Shown here in pieces: positions 1-6,872 of a stretch of DNA of 64,000 nt; the stretch's first letter is position 1, and the number at the start of each line of letters is the position of its first letter. The notes beneath the pieces are model-generated. The model saw nothing but the letters and a program-made list of their open reading frames with translations. It had not been told where the DNA came from and searched no databases. The translations under genes were made by a program, and so were the position numbers. Location of the stretch: contig NZ_SBFF01000006.1 of NCBI RefSeq assembly GCF_004151485.1, positions 236,710-300,709 on the forward strand, in the 5' to 3' direction. This DNA comes from Sphingosinicella sp. CPCC 101087. GTDB taxonomy: Bacteria; Pseudomonadota; Alphaproteobacteria; Sphingomonadales; Sphingomonadaceae.

Positions 1-69
1 CGTGGGCCAATAGGTCATCGAAGAATATTCGGGCACGCGTCGAGCAGCGGGCATGAAAGCCGCCCTTCG

Positions 70-98
70 TTGCAAATCGACGCCAACTCCCCTATATC
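70..98 (+). promoter_or_regulatory. sigma-70 type promoter of the cold-shock gene
   Basis: A TTGCAA box at 70-75 and a TATATC box at 93-98 are separated by exactly 17 bases. Transcription from here would start near 105 and leave a leader of about 125 bases before the cold-shock ATG at 231. A long leader is common for cspA-type genes. The same -35 hexamer with 17-base spacing occurs in front of the SRP RNA gene in this window, which supports the reading. The rest of 1-230 shows no gene I can support. Confidence 0.55.
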
Positions 99-230
99 GG
101 TTCGGCTGACGTCGCTTGCGTCGGAATTTGGCGCCTCCCCTGGCGGGATGCTCATCCTTTTCCTTCCATGCTTCTTCGCTCCCGCGCACCATTTGCGCGC
201 GGATTCGTTTTTTCGTGGAGGAGGGCTCTT

Positions 231-437
231 ATGCCTGTCGGAACCGTCAAATTCTTCAACACTGATCGCGGCTACGGCTTCATCTCCAACGATGAGGCGG
301 GTGCCGACGCTTTCGTCCATATCAGCGCTGTCCAGGCTTCCGGCCTGGCTTCGCTCGACCAGGACCAGCGCGTCCGCTACGAGCTCGAGACCGACGCGCG
401 GGGCAAGAGTTCGGCCGTCAATCTCGAGGTCCTTTAA
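231..437 (+). CDS. cold-shock protein (CspA family)
   Basis: The 68-residue product is a single cold-shock OB-fold that binds single-stranded RNA or DNA. It opens with MPVGTVKFFNTDRGYGFI, containing the RNP1-like KFFNTDRGYGFI segment, followed by the RNP2-like DAFVHISAV. Family members are usually 65-75 residues, so the length fits. An ATG further upstream in the same frame (168) would add 21 unnatural residues. The ATG at 231 has a GGAGGAGGG ribosome site just before it and starts at the conserved N-terminus. The next gene, an initiation factor 1 homolog, begins 3 bases after the stop, so the two are almost certainly co-transcribed and probably translationally coupled. Confidence 0.95.
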   Translation: MPVGTVKFFNTDRGYGFISNDEAGADAFVHISAVQASGLASLDQDQRVRYELETDARGKSSAVNLEVL

Positions 438-440
438 GTC

Positions 441-701
441 TTGGCGAAGGAGGACCTGCTCACCATCGAGGGCCAGATCGACGAGATCTATCCCGATGGC
501 CGCTTCGGCGTCATGCTCGACAACCAGCATAGGATCATCGCTTACACTGCCGGGAAGATGCGGCGTTTTCGCATCCGCTCGGTCGTCGGCGATCGGGTCC
601 ATGTCGAGATGACGCCATACGACCTCAGCAAAGGTCGCATCGTCTTTCGCGAGCGCACCCCCGGGCAAGGCCCAGGACCGCGGCGCGGCTTTCGACGTTG
701 A
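441..701 (+). CDS. infA: translation initiation factor IF-1 paralog, TTG start
   Basis: The 86-residue product aligns from end to end with IF-1. [20 protein letters not shown] matches the family N-terminus, [16 protein letters not shown] follows, and the signature [13 protein letters not shown] lies near residue 58. IF-1 binds the 30S A site during initiation and is normally about 72 residues. This copy carries a Gly/Pro/Arg-rich tail of about 14 residues. It starts with TTG three bases after the cold-shock stop codon and depends on coupling, since its own ribosome site is poor. Pairing with a cold-shock gene suggests a cold or stress-specific second IF-1 rather than the housekeeping copy, but that role is inferred. 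Confidence 0.85.
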   Translation: MAKEDLLTIEGQIDEIYPDGRFGVMLDNQHRIIAYTAGKMRRFRIRSVVGDRVHVEMTPYDLSKGRIVFRERTPGQGPGPRRGFRR

Positions 702-757
702 GAACCCAGCTGCAAACCATCGAACCATCATGGCGGCACGAGCCGCCCGAGGACTGA

Positions 758-898
758 ATGACTACCGAAAACCTGGCCGGCAAGCGGCCCAAACTGACCC
801 TGCCCTTCGGCAGGAGCGTGAGTGAGCGGCACATGCCGCGCTCTTCGACCCTTACCGGCAGCGAATTGCGCCGGATCGTCACCGACCTGATCGGTTGA
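758..898 (+). CDS. 46-residue hypothetical protein
   Basis: A short open frame beginning MTTENLAGKRPKLTLPFGRS and ending GSELRRIVTDLIG. It is basic, has no membrane segment, and I do not recognise the family. It lies 56 bases after the IF-1 paralog and its stop codon is followed 7 bases later by a perfect GC-rich hairpin, which is where the end of a transcript would be expected. The position between a co-directional gene and a terminator favours a real gene. No strong ribosome site is visible, so confidence is moderate. Confidence 0.45.
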   Translation: MTTENLAGKRPKLTLPFGRSVSERHMPRSSTLTGSELRRIVTDLIG

Positions 899-905
899 AC
901 CAAGC

Positions 906-928
906 GGGCGGCGCCCATGGCGCCGCCC
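906..928 (+). terminator. GC-rich hairpin terminator
   Basis: GGGCGGCGCC, a 3-base CAT loop and GGCGCCGCCC form a perfect 10-bp stem, followed by TTCTC rather than a long T-run. It ends the cold-shock/IF-1/small-protein unit and precedes the next small gene. Confidence 0.6.
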
Positions 929-950
929 TTCTCAATGCCGGAGACCTGCC

Positions 951-1160
951 ATGTCCAGAACGAACCTGAAGCCCTACCTTATCGCCAAGGACGAGGAAGG
1001 CCGGGTACGCCTGACCGTTCGCGAGACCCGCTACAATTCGCAAAACTATCCGCTCATCACCGAGACCCTCGTCGAAGAGGTATTCGCAAACCCCACCGCC
1101 GCGCGCGCCTTCGCCCGGACGCAATTCGGGGCCGAGGCGGGTCAGTTCGCTTCGAAATGA
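951..1160 (+). CDS. 69-residue hypothetical protein
   Basis: The product starts MSRTNLKPYLIAKDEEGRVR and reads as a soluble beta/alpha protein with a balanced composition (RLTVRETRYNSQNYPLI, then VEEVFANPTAARAFARTQF). No domain is recognised. A GGAGACCTGCC stretch precedes the ATG at a workable distance. It sits in a run of three very small co-directional genes behind the cold-shock operon. Its composition is far better than that of the overlapping alternative frame, which is Arg/Pro-rich. Confidence 0.6.
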   Translation: MSRTNLKPYLIAKDEEGRVRLTVRETRYNSQNYPLITETLVEEVFANPTAARAFARTQFGAEAGQFASK

Positions 1161-1176
1161 GTCCGGAACTCCGGCA

Positions 1177-1353
1177 ATGAAGCCGTTCGAACGCCATAGA
1201 CAGCCCTGGACCTCTCAGGAGATCCAGAAGCTTCACCTGCTCGCCCGCAAGGGCATGGGGATGAAGGCGATCGCCAAGGCGCTGACTCGCAGCGAGGAAT
1301 CGGTCAGTGCGAGGGCGAAAATCGACGGCGTCAGGATCGCCAAGCTTCGCTAG
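1177..1353 (+). CDS. 58-residue helix-turn-helix-like protein
   Basis: The product contains W-T-S-Q-E-I-Q-K-L near residue 10, followed by ARKGMGMKAIAKALTRSEES and a short basic tail. A tryptophan followed by two helices, with a KAIAKALTRS turn, resembles Myb/SANT-like or resolvase-type helix-turn-helix folds, so DNA binding is plausible. It follows the previous small gene by 16 bases. No ligand domain is present. I do not recognise a named family, and the DNA-binding assignment is inference. Confidence 0.55.
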   Translation: MKPFERHRQPWTSQEIQKLHLLARKGMGMKAIAKALTRSEESVSARAKIDGVRIAKLR

Positions 1354-1393
1354 AGCCTTCCCTCGCTTGGGCCGAGGGCACGCATGTATCCGC

Positions 1394-2674
1394 CTAGCCG
1401 GCCGAGCCCGCAGCGGCCTCGTCTGCCGGCCCCGGCTCCCACCCGAACACCGACCGCCCGCCATATTCCTGAGACCGCCGTCGCTCCTCGGCGACGAAAG
1501 CGGAGAAAGACGGACCCGCGGTGTCGTCGCGCTCGAGCCGCCGCGCCTGCGCGTCCAGGCGCCTGATAGCGCCCAGCTTCTCCTCACTCCCGAGCTTCGC
1601 CTTTTCGACCGCGGACTTGAGCACCGCGATGGTTCGATCGAACGCTCGGGTCGGCACCGGGTACGGGTGCCGGTCCTTCCCGCCATGAGCGAGCGAGAAT
1701 CGTGCCGGATCGGCGAAGCGGCACGGGGCGCCGTGGATGACTTCGGCGACCATGGCGAGCGAACGCACCGTGCGTGCGCCGACGCCCGGCACCATCAGCA
1801 GCTCGGGAAAATCCTTCGGGCCGGCTTCGGCGGCAGCCGCGAGCGTGCCGTGGAGGCGCCGGAGAATCACGTCATCGGGCCGCAGCTCGTGACGATCGGG
1901 CAGCACCAGGTCGGGCAACATGGGCTCGACAGCCGCTCGATCGTCGATTCCGCGCGGCGAAGCCGGCCAGGCAAGCATGACCGCCTCGCGCGCAAGCTTG
2001 TCCGGTCCGAGGTCCTCCAGCAGGTCGAGCTGAGCGCGGCGCGACGCCGCGGCGCGCCGGTCGGCGAGGTTGACGATTTGCCCTTCGTTGCGCCCTTCGA
2101 TCGCGGCGTGCGGCGCGTCGACGAAACTGGTCAGGCCTTCCGACAGCCAGTGGTAACGTCGCGCGCGTCGGCTCTCTCCATTCATGCCCTGCTGCACGAC
2201 CGTCCATTTGCCGTCATCGGCGACGATGAAGCCGTGGAGGTAGAGTCCGAACCCGTCCTGCACCGCCGCGCTGTCGACCTTGGCGACCAGCCGGCTCGCA
2301 TTGGCGAGGCCAGCACCGTCGAAGCCAGCCCGCTCCCCGGCCTGCACCAATTCCTGCGGCGTTCGGCGCGAATGACTTCCCCGCCCGCCGCAGACCTGAA
2401 GGCCGAGCTCGCCGGCCAGCGGATTGAGGCCGCGCTTCAGGGCGCCGATGACGCTTGTGGTGATTCCCGACGAATGCCAGTCCATCCCCATCACGGCGCC
2501 GAACGACTGGAACCAGAAGGGATGGGCAAGCCGCCGCAGCAGCTCGTCCCGGCCATAATGGTGGACGATTGCCTCGGCCATCACCGTCCCGAGTCGCGTC
2601 ATCCGCTGCCCCAGCCAGGCTGGAACCCGGCCGCCGTGGAGGGGCAGGTCGGCACTTCCGGAACGCTTGGACAT
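1394..2674 (-). CDS. DUF763 domain protein
   Basis: The 426-residue product begins MSKRSGSADLPLHGGRVPAW, and the GSADLPLHGG stretch is the hallmark N-terminus of DUF763. The family has no established function. Residues around 300-325 read LLMVPGVGARTVRSLAMV, a good helix-hairpin-helix, which suggests contact with DNA. The ATG at 2674 was preferred to an in-frame start seven codons upstream because the family begins here and AAGG lies about 9 bases before it. It is transcribed towards the small-gene cluster and away from pspF. DUF763 is, as I recall, more typical of archaea and thermophiles, so its distribution is worth noting. Confidence 0.85.
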   Translation of the reverse strand: MSKRSGSADLPLHGGRVPAWLGQRMTRLGTVMAEAIVHHYGRDELLRRLAHPFWFQSFGAVMGMDWHSSGITTSVIGALKRGLNPLAGELGLQVCGGRGSHSRRTPQELVQAGERAGFDGAGLANASRLVAKVDSAAVQDGFGLYLHGFIVADDGKWTVVQQGMNGESRRARRYHWLSEGLTSFVDAPHAAIEGRNEGQIVNLADRRAAASRRAQLDLLEDLGPDKLAREAVMLAWPASPRGIDDRAAVEPMLPDLVLPDRHELRPDDVILRRLHGTLAAAAEAGPKDFPELLMVPGVGARTVRSLAMVAEVIHGAPCRFADPARFSLAHGGKDRHPYPVPTRAFDRTIAVLKSAVEKAKLGSEEKLGAIRRLDAQARRLERDDTAGPSFSAFVAEERRRSQEYGGRSVFGWEPGPADEAAAGSAG

Positions 2675-2775
2675 CCGCGACACCTTAAGGAACAATTGCC
2701 GAACAGGCTAGCAGAGACGATGGCCTTTGCCCAATCGGAATCCGGGCGTCCGGACGCGCCATCAGCGCGGGAGAC

Positions 2776-3843
2776 TCAGCCTCCCTGCAGCTGGTGCCGC
2801 CGCATCGCATGCCGCAGCTGATCGTAGCTGAGGCTCAGCGCCGCTGCCGCCGCGCGCTGATTCCAGCGGCATTTCTCCAGCGCGGCCGAGAGGATCGCTT
2901 TCTCATACTCGGCCACCGCCAGACGGAAATCGCAGCAAGCGTGCGGATCGTGGGCCGCTGAAGCCGCCACACCGCCATTCGCCGGGCCGGAAACATTCTC
3001 GTTGGCGGCCGCGGCCAGGGCCGTTTCGGGCTCGCTGGCCGAAGACTTGGCATAGGCTGGAGCCCAGGGCGACTCGAACGGATCGAAAGTGATATCCTCG
3101 ATCGGCCCCTCCTGACCGTCCCAGCGATAGACCGCGCGCTCGATCACATTCTTCAATTCACGCACATTGCCGGGCCAAGCGTATCCGAGCAGCTTCGCCA
3201 TCGCCTCGTCACTGAACTCCGGCCAGCTCTCCCAACCCAGCTCCAACGCCATCCGCCGGCCAAAAAAATCGGCGAGCACCGGAATGTCGCTGTGTCGATG
3301 CCTCAAGGGCGGCAGGGTCACGACCTCGAAGCTCAGCCGGTCAAGCAGGTCGGCGCGGAACCGGCCCTGATCGACCAGGCGCGGTAGGTGCTCGTTCGTC
3401 GCCGCTACGATGCGCACGTCCACCCGGACCGGTCGACTCGATCCGATGCGGGTCACGTCACCATATTCGATCGCCCGCAGCAGCCGGTCCTGCGCCGGGC
3501 TCGACAAGGTCGCCAGCTCGTCGAGGAACAAGGTTCCGCCATTCGCTTCTTCGAATCGGCCGGGCCGCGCCTTGGTCGCGCCGGTGAAGGCGCCCGCCTC
3601 ATGGCCGAACAATTCGGCTTCGATCAGAGTCTCGGGCAAGGCTGCGCAATTCATGATAATGAGGGGACCGTCCCAGCGCGAGGAGAGGTGGTGGAGTCGT
3701 TCGGCGATCAGTTCCTTGCCGGTGCCGCGCTCGCCGATCACCAGCACCGGCCGGTCGAGCGGCGCCGCCCGGCTCGCTCGTTCGACGGCGTCGAGAAAGG
3801 ACGACGACTGGCCGACCAGCTGGACGTGATGCTCCATGTTCAT
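2776..3843 (-). CDS. pspF: PspF, sigma-54 enhancer-binding activator of the psp operon
   Basis: This 355-residue AAA+ activator drives the phage-shock operon through RNA polymerase-sigma54. Walker A is GERGTGKE at 37-44, the sigma-54 contact loop GAFTGA is at 84-89, Walker B GGTLFLDE is at 102-109, and a Fis-type helix-turn-helix (AAAALSLSYDQLRHAMRR) closes the protein. As in true PspF there is no N-terminal sensory domain, since PspA itself is the known inhibitor. A low-complexity linker of about 45 residues rich in Ala, Gly and Asn separates the ATPase from the DNA-binding domain. The gene is divergent from the psp genes, with a textbook sigma-54 promoter in the gap. The start at 3843 has GAGG nearby; an alternative ATG lies two codons later. 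Confidence 0.95.
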   Translation of the reverse strand: MNMEHHVQLVGQSSSFLDAVERASRAAPLDRPVLVIGERGTGKELIAERLHHLSSRWDGPLIIMNCAALPETLIEAELFGHEAGAFTGATKARPGRFEEANGGTLFLDELATLSSPAQDRLLRAIEYGDVTRIGSSRPVRVDVRIVAATNEHLPRLVDQGRFRADLLDRLSFEVVTLPPLRHRHSDIPVLADFFGRRMALELGWESWPEFSDEAMAKLLGYAWPGNVRELKNVIERAVYRWDGQEGPIEDITFDPFESPWAPAYAKSSASEPETALAAAANENVSGPANGGVAASAAHDPHACCDFRLAVAEYEKAILSAALEKCRWNQRAAAAALSLSYDQLRHAMRRHQLQGG

Positions 3844-3977
3844 GCCTCGCGCGCCGGTAGGTTCGACCGGCGATCCGACCACTTATTGGGATATTTCACC
3901 ACCTCTTGGCAAGCTCTAAATGGCTTTTCCACCTTCCGAGAGGCTGGTTTTCGGCAGTTTTCCGCGGTTCCTGTGAC

Positions 3978-3994
3978 TTGGCACGCCCCCTGCT
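3978..3994 (+). promoter_or_regulatory. sigma-54 promoter of the psp operon
   Basis: TTGGCACG, four bases, then CTGCTT match the -24/-12 consensus, with GG at 3980-3981 and GC at 3992-3993 in the required spacing. The 130 bases between it and pspF (about 3845-3975) are relatively AT-rich and are the place to expect PspF upstream activating sites and an IHF site, which I cannot delimit by eye. Confidence 0.9.
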
Positions 3995-4060
3995 TAGTTT
4001 CCCACGTCACCGCCGATGGTCGGTGGGACGTGAACGCAAACCAGGTTGAGGAGACCGGAT

Positions 4061-4221
4061 ATGTTCAGCACCGAAGTCTTTCTCGCGTCGCCACGGCCGC
4101 AGTCGGCGCGCTCGTCCTTTCGACCCTCTCGGTCGCAGCCGCGGTCGGTCCGGCCCAGTCGGCCGGCTCCCCTGCTGCAGCCTACGCCATGATCGACAAC
4201 GGCACCCGTACGCATGGCTGA
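4061..4221 (+). pseudogene. small exported protein, reading frame apparently shifted by one base
   Basis: The ATG at 4061 has an ideal ribosome site (GAGGAG, nine bases upstream) and starts MFSTEVF. That frame then turns into an Arg/Pro-rich tail and stops at 4190-4192. Another frame continues SRVATAAVGALVLSTLSV to a stop at 4219-4221 and is a perfect signal peptide followed by a short Ala/Gly-rich exported peptide. One extra T in the TTT run near 4080-4085 would join them into one protein of about 53 residues. In the downstream frame the only start is a GTG at 4030 without a ribosome site. It is the first gene after the sigma-54 promoter. It may be a decayed gene, a sequencing error, or a programmed shift. 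Confidence 0.5.
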
Positions 4222-4254
4222 GCCGGACCCCTTCCGGGTGGTGGTCGGGCCCGG

Positions 4255-4276
4255 GGAGCTCATCCGGATGAGCTCC
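4255..4276 (+). other. 22-base perfect palindrome in the psp leader
   Basis: GGAGCTCATCC followed by its exact reverse complement forms a hairpin between the small exported gene and pspA. There is no T-run after it, so it looks more like an mRNA processing or stability element, or an attenuating stem, than a true terminator. It lies 64 bases before the pspA start. Confidence 0.5.
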
Positions 4277-4339
4277 TCGCGCAAGTCTGGCCCTTCCCGT
4301 CCGGCACGGCCTTATGTTTCAACCAAGGAGTTCTTTCCC

Positions 4340-5038
4340 ATGGGCATCTTTTCGCGGACGCGCGATATCATTGCCGCCAACGTCACCGACCTGCTCGACA
4401 AGGCCGAAGATCCGGCCAAGATGATCCGGATGATCATCCTCGAAATGGAGGAAACCCTGGTGGAGGTTCGCGCCTCCGCCGCCCGTACCATCGCGGATCA
4501 GAAGGAGATGCGCCGGCAGATCACCAAGCTGGACCGGCTCCAGGAAAGCTGGGTCGAAAAGGCCGAGCTCGCTCTGTCCAAGGGTCGCGAGGACCTCGCC
4601 AAGGCGGCCCTGTTCGAAAAGCAGAAGGCGGCCGACATGGCCGACCAGCTCAAGGCGGAGATCGAGGTCCTCGATGACGCGTTGCGCGCCTCTGAGACCG
4701 ACATCGCCAAGCTGCAGACCAAGCTGCGCGAAGCCCGCGCGCGCCAGAATGCGATCGTGACGCGGATGGAGAGTGCCCAGAACCGCGCCCGCCTGCGCGA
4801 GCTCTATTCAGGTCCCAAGGTGGACGAGGCCTTCTCACGCTTCGACGTGCTCGAGCGCCACGCCGATCTCGCCGAGGGCCATGCCGACGCGATGAGCTTG
4901 GGCGGCCCGCCCAAGACGCTCGACGAGGAGATCGCCGAGCTCAGGAACTCGGAGAAGGTCGATGCTGAGCTGGAGGCGCTGAAGGCGTCGCTCGCCAAGC
5001 GCACCAACGGCGGCGAGGCCGCGAGCAAGGAAGGCTGA
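4340..5038 (+). CDS. pspA: PspA, phage-shock membrane-maintenance protein
   Basis: The 232-residue product is almost wholly helical and begins MGIFSRTRDIIAANVTDLLD, the standard PspA/IM30 amphipathic N-terminal helix. It continues with the long heptad-rich coiled coil typical of the ESCRT-III-like fold. PspA polymerises on stressed inner membranes and, when free, inhibits PspF. The length is close to the usual 220-230. The ATG at 4340 follows AAGGAG, while longer in-frame readings add implausible residues. It lies about 340 bases downstream of the sigma-54 promoter, and pspB starts four bases after its stop. Confidence 0.96.
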   Translation: MGIFSRTRDIIAANVTDLLDKAEDPAKMIRMIILEMEETLVEVRASAARTIADQKEMRRQITKLDRLQESWVEKAELALSKGREDLAKAALFEKQKAADMADQLKAEIEVLDDALRASETDIAKLQTKLREARARQNAIVTRMESAQNRARLRELYSGPKVDEAFSRFDVLERHADLAEGHADAMSLGGPPKTLDEEIAELRNSEKVDAELEALKASLAKRTNGGEAASKEG

Positions 5039-5042
5039 TCAG

Positions 5043-5387
5043 ATGGAGGATATCCTCGTCCCGATCTTCGTCGTCGGAATGCTCTTCATCGGGTTACCGT
5101 GGATCGTGTTCCACTACATCACGCGATGGAAGACGGCGGCGACCCTCACGACCGAGGATGAGAATCTCCTCGATGAACTGCACGACCTCGCCCGTCGACT
5201 CGACGAGCGGATGAACACGATCGAACGCATCATCCAGGCCGAGAATCCGAACTGGCGCTCGGTCGCGTTCGATCCGGTCGACACCGCGCTCGAGGATCGC
5301 AGCAACCGCATCCTGGAAGCCGGCCGCCTCGAAGCCGACCGGCTCGGATCCGGCCGCATGTCCAATCGCCCGCACAGGAGGAATTGA
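5043..5387 (+). CDS. pspB: PspB, phage-shock membrane protein
   Basis: The 114-residue product has one N-terminal membrane helix (about residues 4-24, ILVPIFVVGMLFIGLPWIVF). A cytoplasmic leucine-rich coil containing LARRLDERMNTIERII follows at about 55-70. PspB works with PspC to relieve PspA inhibition of PspF. It is longer than the roughly 75-residue enterobacterial protein because of a polar tail after residue 75. The coil motif R-L-x-x-R-x-x-x-x-E-R-I recurs in the small proteins encoded just downstream. Its stop codon shares a base with the pspC start (TGATG). Confidence 0.92.
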   Translation: MEDILVPIFVVGMLFIGLPWIVFHYITRWKTAATLTTEDENLLDELHDLARRLDERMNTIERIIQAENPNWRSVAFDPVDTALEDRSNRILEAGRLEADRLGSGRMSNRPHRRN

Positions 5388-5770
5388 TGACCGGCGCGCG
5401 AACCCGCTTCTATCTCGACAAGCAGAACGCCAAATGGTCGGGCGTCTGCGCCGGAATCGCCGATTATACCGGCATGGACGTCACCCTGGTGCGCATCGGC
5501 ATGGTCCTGCTCACCATCTTGGGCGGATTTCCCTGGACGTTGATCGCCTACTGGATCGTCGCCGCAATGGCTCCGAGGAAACCGCTCGAGCTTTACGAAC
5601 AGGATCCGGCCCAGCAGAAGTTCTGGCAGGGCGTTCGCGCCAATCCGCGCCGCACCGCCCGTGACGTCCGCTCGCGCTTCCGCGACATCGACCGCCGCCT
5701 CGCCGACGTCGAGGCCTACGTCACCAGCTCCAACGGCCGCCTCGCACGGGAAATCGAGGAGCTGCGCTGA
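5387..5770 (+). CDS. pspC: PspC, phage-shock membrane sensor
   Basis: The 127-residue product carries the PspC domain. DKQNAKWSGVCAGIADYTGM lies near residues 9-28 and is followed by a membrane helix (about 33-60, VRIGMVLLTILGGFPWTLIA). A basic cytoplasmic coil ends AREIEELR. PspC senses envelope stress and binds PspA. I chose the ATG at 5387, preceded by AGGAGG, rather than the TTG one codon earlier. The stop of pspB overlaps this start by one base. The C-terminal REIEELR resembles the ends of the PspB-like proteins that follow. Confidence 0.94.
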   Translation: MTGARTRFYLDKQNAKWSGVCAGIADYTGMDVTLVRIGMVLLTILGGFPWTLIAYWIVAAMAPRKPLELYEQDPAQQKFWQGVRANPRRTARDVRSRFRDIDRRLADVEAYVTSSNGRLAREIEELR

Positions 5771-5798
5771 TCGCGCTGAAAAAGAGGGGAAGGAACAG

Positions 5799-6092
5799 AT
5801 GGGTTTCGGAGGTCCGTTTTTCGTCATCGCGATCGTGCTGATCGCCACCGCGGGCTGGGTGATCACCACCTGGCTCAGGATCAAGCATGGCTATCCGCTG
5901 ACCGACGATTGGGGGAATACGGTCCATCCGGTTCCCGGACCCGACGCGACCCGTCAGACGGAGCTGCTCGCGAGCGAGAACCAGAAGCTGCGCGGCCAGG
6001 TCGGCCGGCTGGAGGAGAGGATCGCCGTTCTCGAGCGCATCGCCACCGATCCGGCGGAGCGCACCGCGCGTGAGATCGACAAGCTGCGCTAG
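5799..6092 (+). CDS. PspB-like membrane coiled-coil protein, copy 1
   Basis: This 97-residue product has one membrane helix (about residues 7-24), then the motif WLRIKHGYPL at 25-34, a polar linker and a coil RLEERIAVLERIATD at about 70-84. It ends REIDKLR. The layout of helix, juxtamembrane motif and R-L-x-x-R-I-x-x-L-E-R-I coil is that of PspB and is shared with the next genes. The ATG at 5799 follows AAGGAAC. Bases 5867-5899 are identical to 6541-6573 in copy 3, so duplication or gene conversion is recent. A role with PspB/PspC in sensing or anchoring is inferred from position only. Confidence 0.85.
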   Translation: MGFGGPFFVIAIVLIATAGWVITTWLRIKHGYPLTDDWGNTVHPVPGPDATRQTELLASENQKLRGQVGRLEERIAVLERIATDPAERTAREIDKLR

Positions 6093-6113
6093 GCAATTGA
6101 AGGAGTATTGCCG

Positions 6114-6467
6114 ATGTCTTGGGGAGGTCCCGAATTCGTTCTGGCGATCATCGCGATCAGCACGCTCGGCTGGCTGGGGAGCAGCTGGATACGGGCTCGG
6201 CACGGTTACCCGCTCGAGAATGAGTGGAGCGGGATGACGTTCAAGGACGACGTCGCCGCCGGAGCGCGCGAGGTCAAGCGGCTCGCCGTGGAGAATGGCG
6301 AGATGAAGGCGCAGATCGGCCGGCTTGAGGAGAGAATACGGGTGCTGGAGCGGATCGCCACCGACAAGGGCTCGGCGCTCGCAGCCGAGATTGACGGCCT
6401 TCCCGATCTCTCGTCCCGCCCGCTCGAACGTTTGAATCGCCAGTCGGAAGGGAGCCTGCAGCCATGA
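6114..6467 (+). CDS. PspB-like membrane coiled-coil protein, copy 2
   Basis: The 117-residue product begins MSWGGPEFVLAIIAISTLGW, a membrane helix. It then has WIRARHGYPL at 25-34 and the coil RLEERIRVLERIATD, followed by a longer polar tail than its neighbours. AGGAG lies eight bases before the ATG at 6114; an in-frame TTG two codons earlier is less likely. The last four bases overlap the start of copy 3 (ATGA), so the two are translationally coupled. This is the most diverged of the three long copies in the linker region. Confidence 0.85.
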   Translation: MSWGGPEFVLAIIAISTLGWLGSSWIRARHGYPLENEWSGMTFKDDVAAGAREVKRLAVENGEMKAQIGRLEERIRVLERIATDKGSALAAEIDGLPDLSSRPLERLNRQSEGSLQP

Positions 6468-6781
6468 ACTTTCCATTCGAAACATTCGCCCCGGTCTTCG
6501 CCCTCGTCGGGATCGCCGCGGTGGCCGGCTGGGTGTTCGTCACCTGGCTCAGGATCAAGCATGGCTATCCGCTCGACGGCGTCTGGGGCCAGGCGGTCTA
6601 TCCGAAGAAGATGGACGAGGAGGCGATCGAGCGGATCAAGCTGCTCTCCACCGAAAATGCTCAGCTTCGCGCCGAGCTCGGATCGGTGAAGGACCGACTC
6701 GCCAATGTCGAGCGGATCGTCACGGACGACACGCACAGAATCACCCAGGAGATCGAGGCGCTGCGTTCGCCCAGTCACTAA
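6464..6781 (+). CDS. PspB-like membrane coiled-coil protein, copy 3
   Basis: The 105-residue product has an N-terminal membrane helix (about residues 10-27), the motif TWLRIKHGYPL and the coil VKDRLANVERIVTDD, and ends QEIEALRSPSH. It shares 33 identical bases with copy 1 across the juxtamembrane motif. Its ATG overlaps the stop of copy 2. An AAGGAG site just at its stop codon points to a further coding start at 6793. Confidence 0.85.
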   Translation: MNFPFETFAPVFALVGIAAVAGWVFVTWLRIKHGYPLDGVWGQAVYPKKMDEEAIERIKLLSTENAQLRAELGSVKDRLANVERIVTDDTHRITQEIEALRSPSH

Positions 6782-6792
6782 GGAGTCGCGCA

Positions 6793-6866
6793 ATGTCGCC
6801 GTTGCCTTCAAGCTGTTCGCGCTATTCATGGCCCTGGGCGTCCCTTGCCTGTTCGTGAAGGCCTGA
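6793..6866 (+). pseudogene. short hydrophobic peptide with a mismatched start
   Basis: AAGGAG at 6780-6785 sits seven bases before an ATG at 6793, which looks like a genuine initiation site. That frame gives only about 21 unremarkable residues. The adjacent frame reads VAVAFKLFALFMALGVPCLF and stops at 6864-6866; it is a convincing membrane segment but has no start codon. A small indel near the start would restore a peptide of about 25-30 residues. It is therefore either decayed or mis-sequenced. Confidence 0.35.
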
Positions 6867-6872
6867 TCGCTC

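Noticed and set aside
1..731. Long minus-strand frame opposite the cold-shock and IF-1 genes
   Set aside because: It is antisense to two clear genes and has the biased composition of a GC-rich shadow frame.
1307..2821. 504-codon plus-strand frame opposite the DUF763 gene
   Set aside because: Rich in Arg, Pro and His without domain features; the minus strand encodes a recognisable family.
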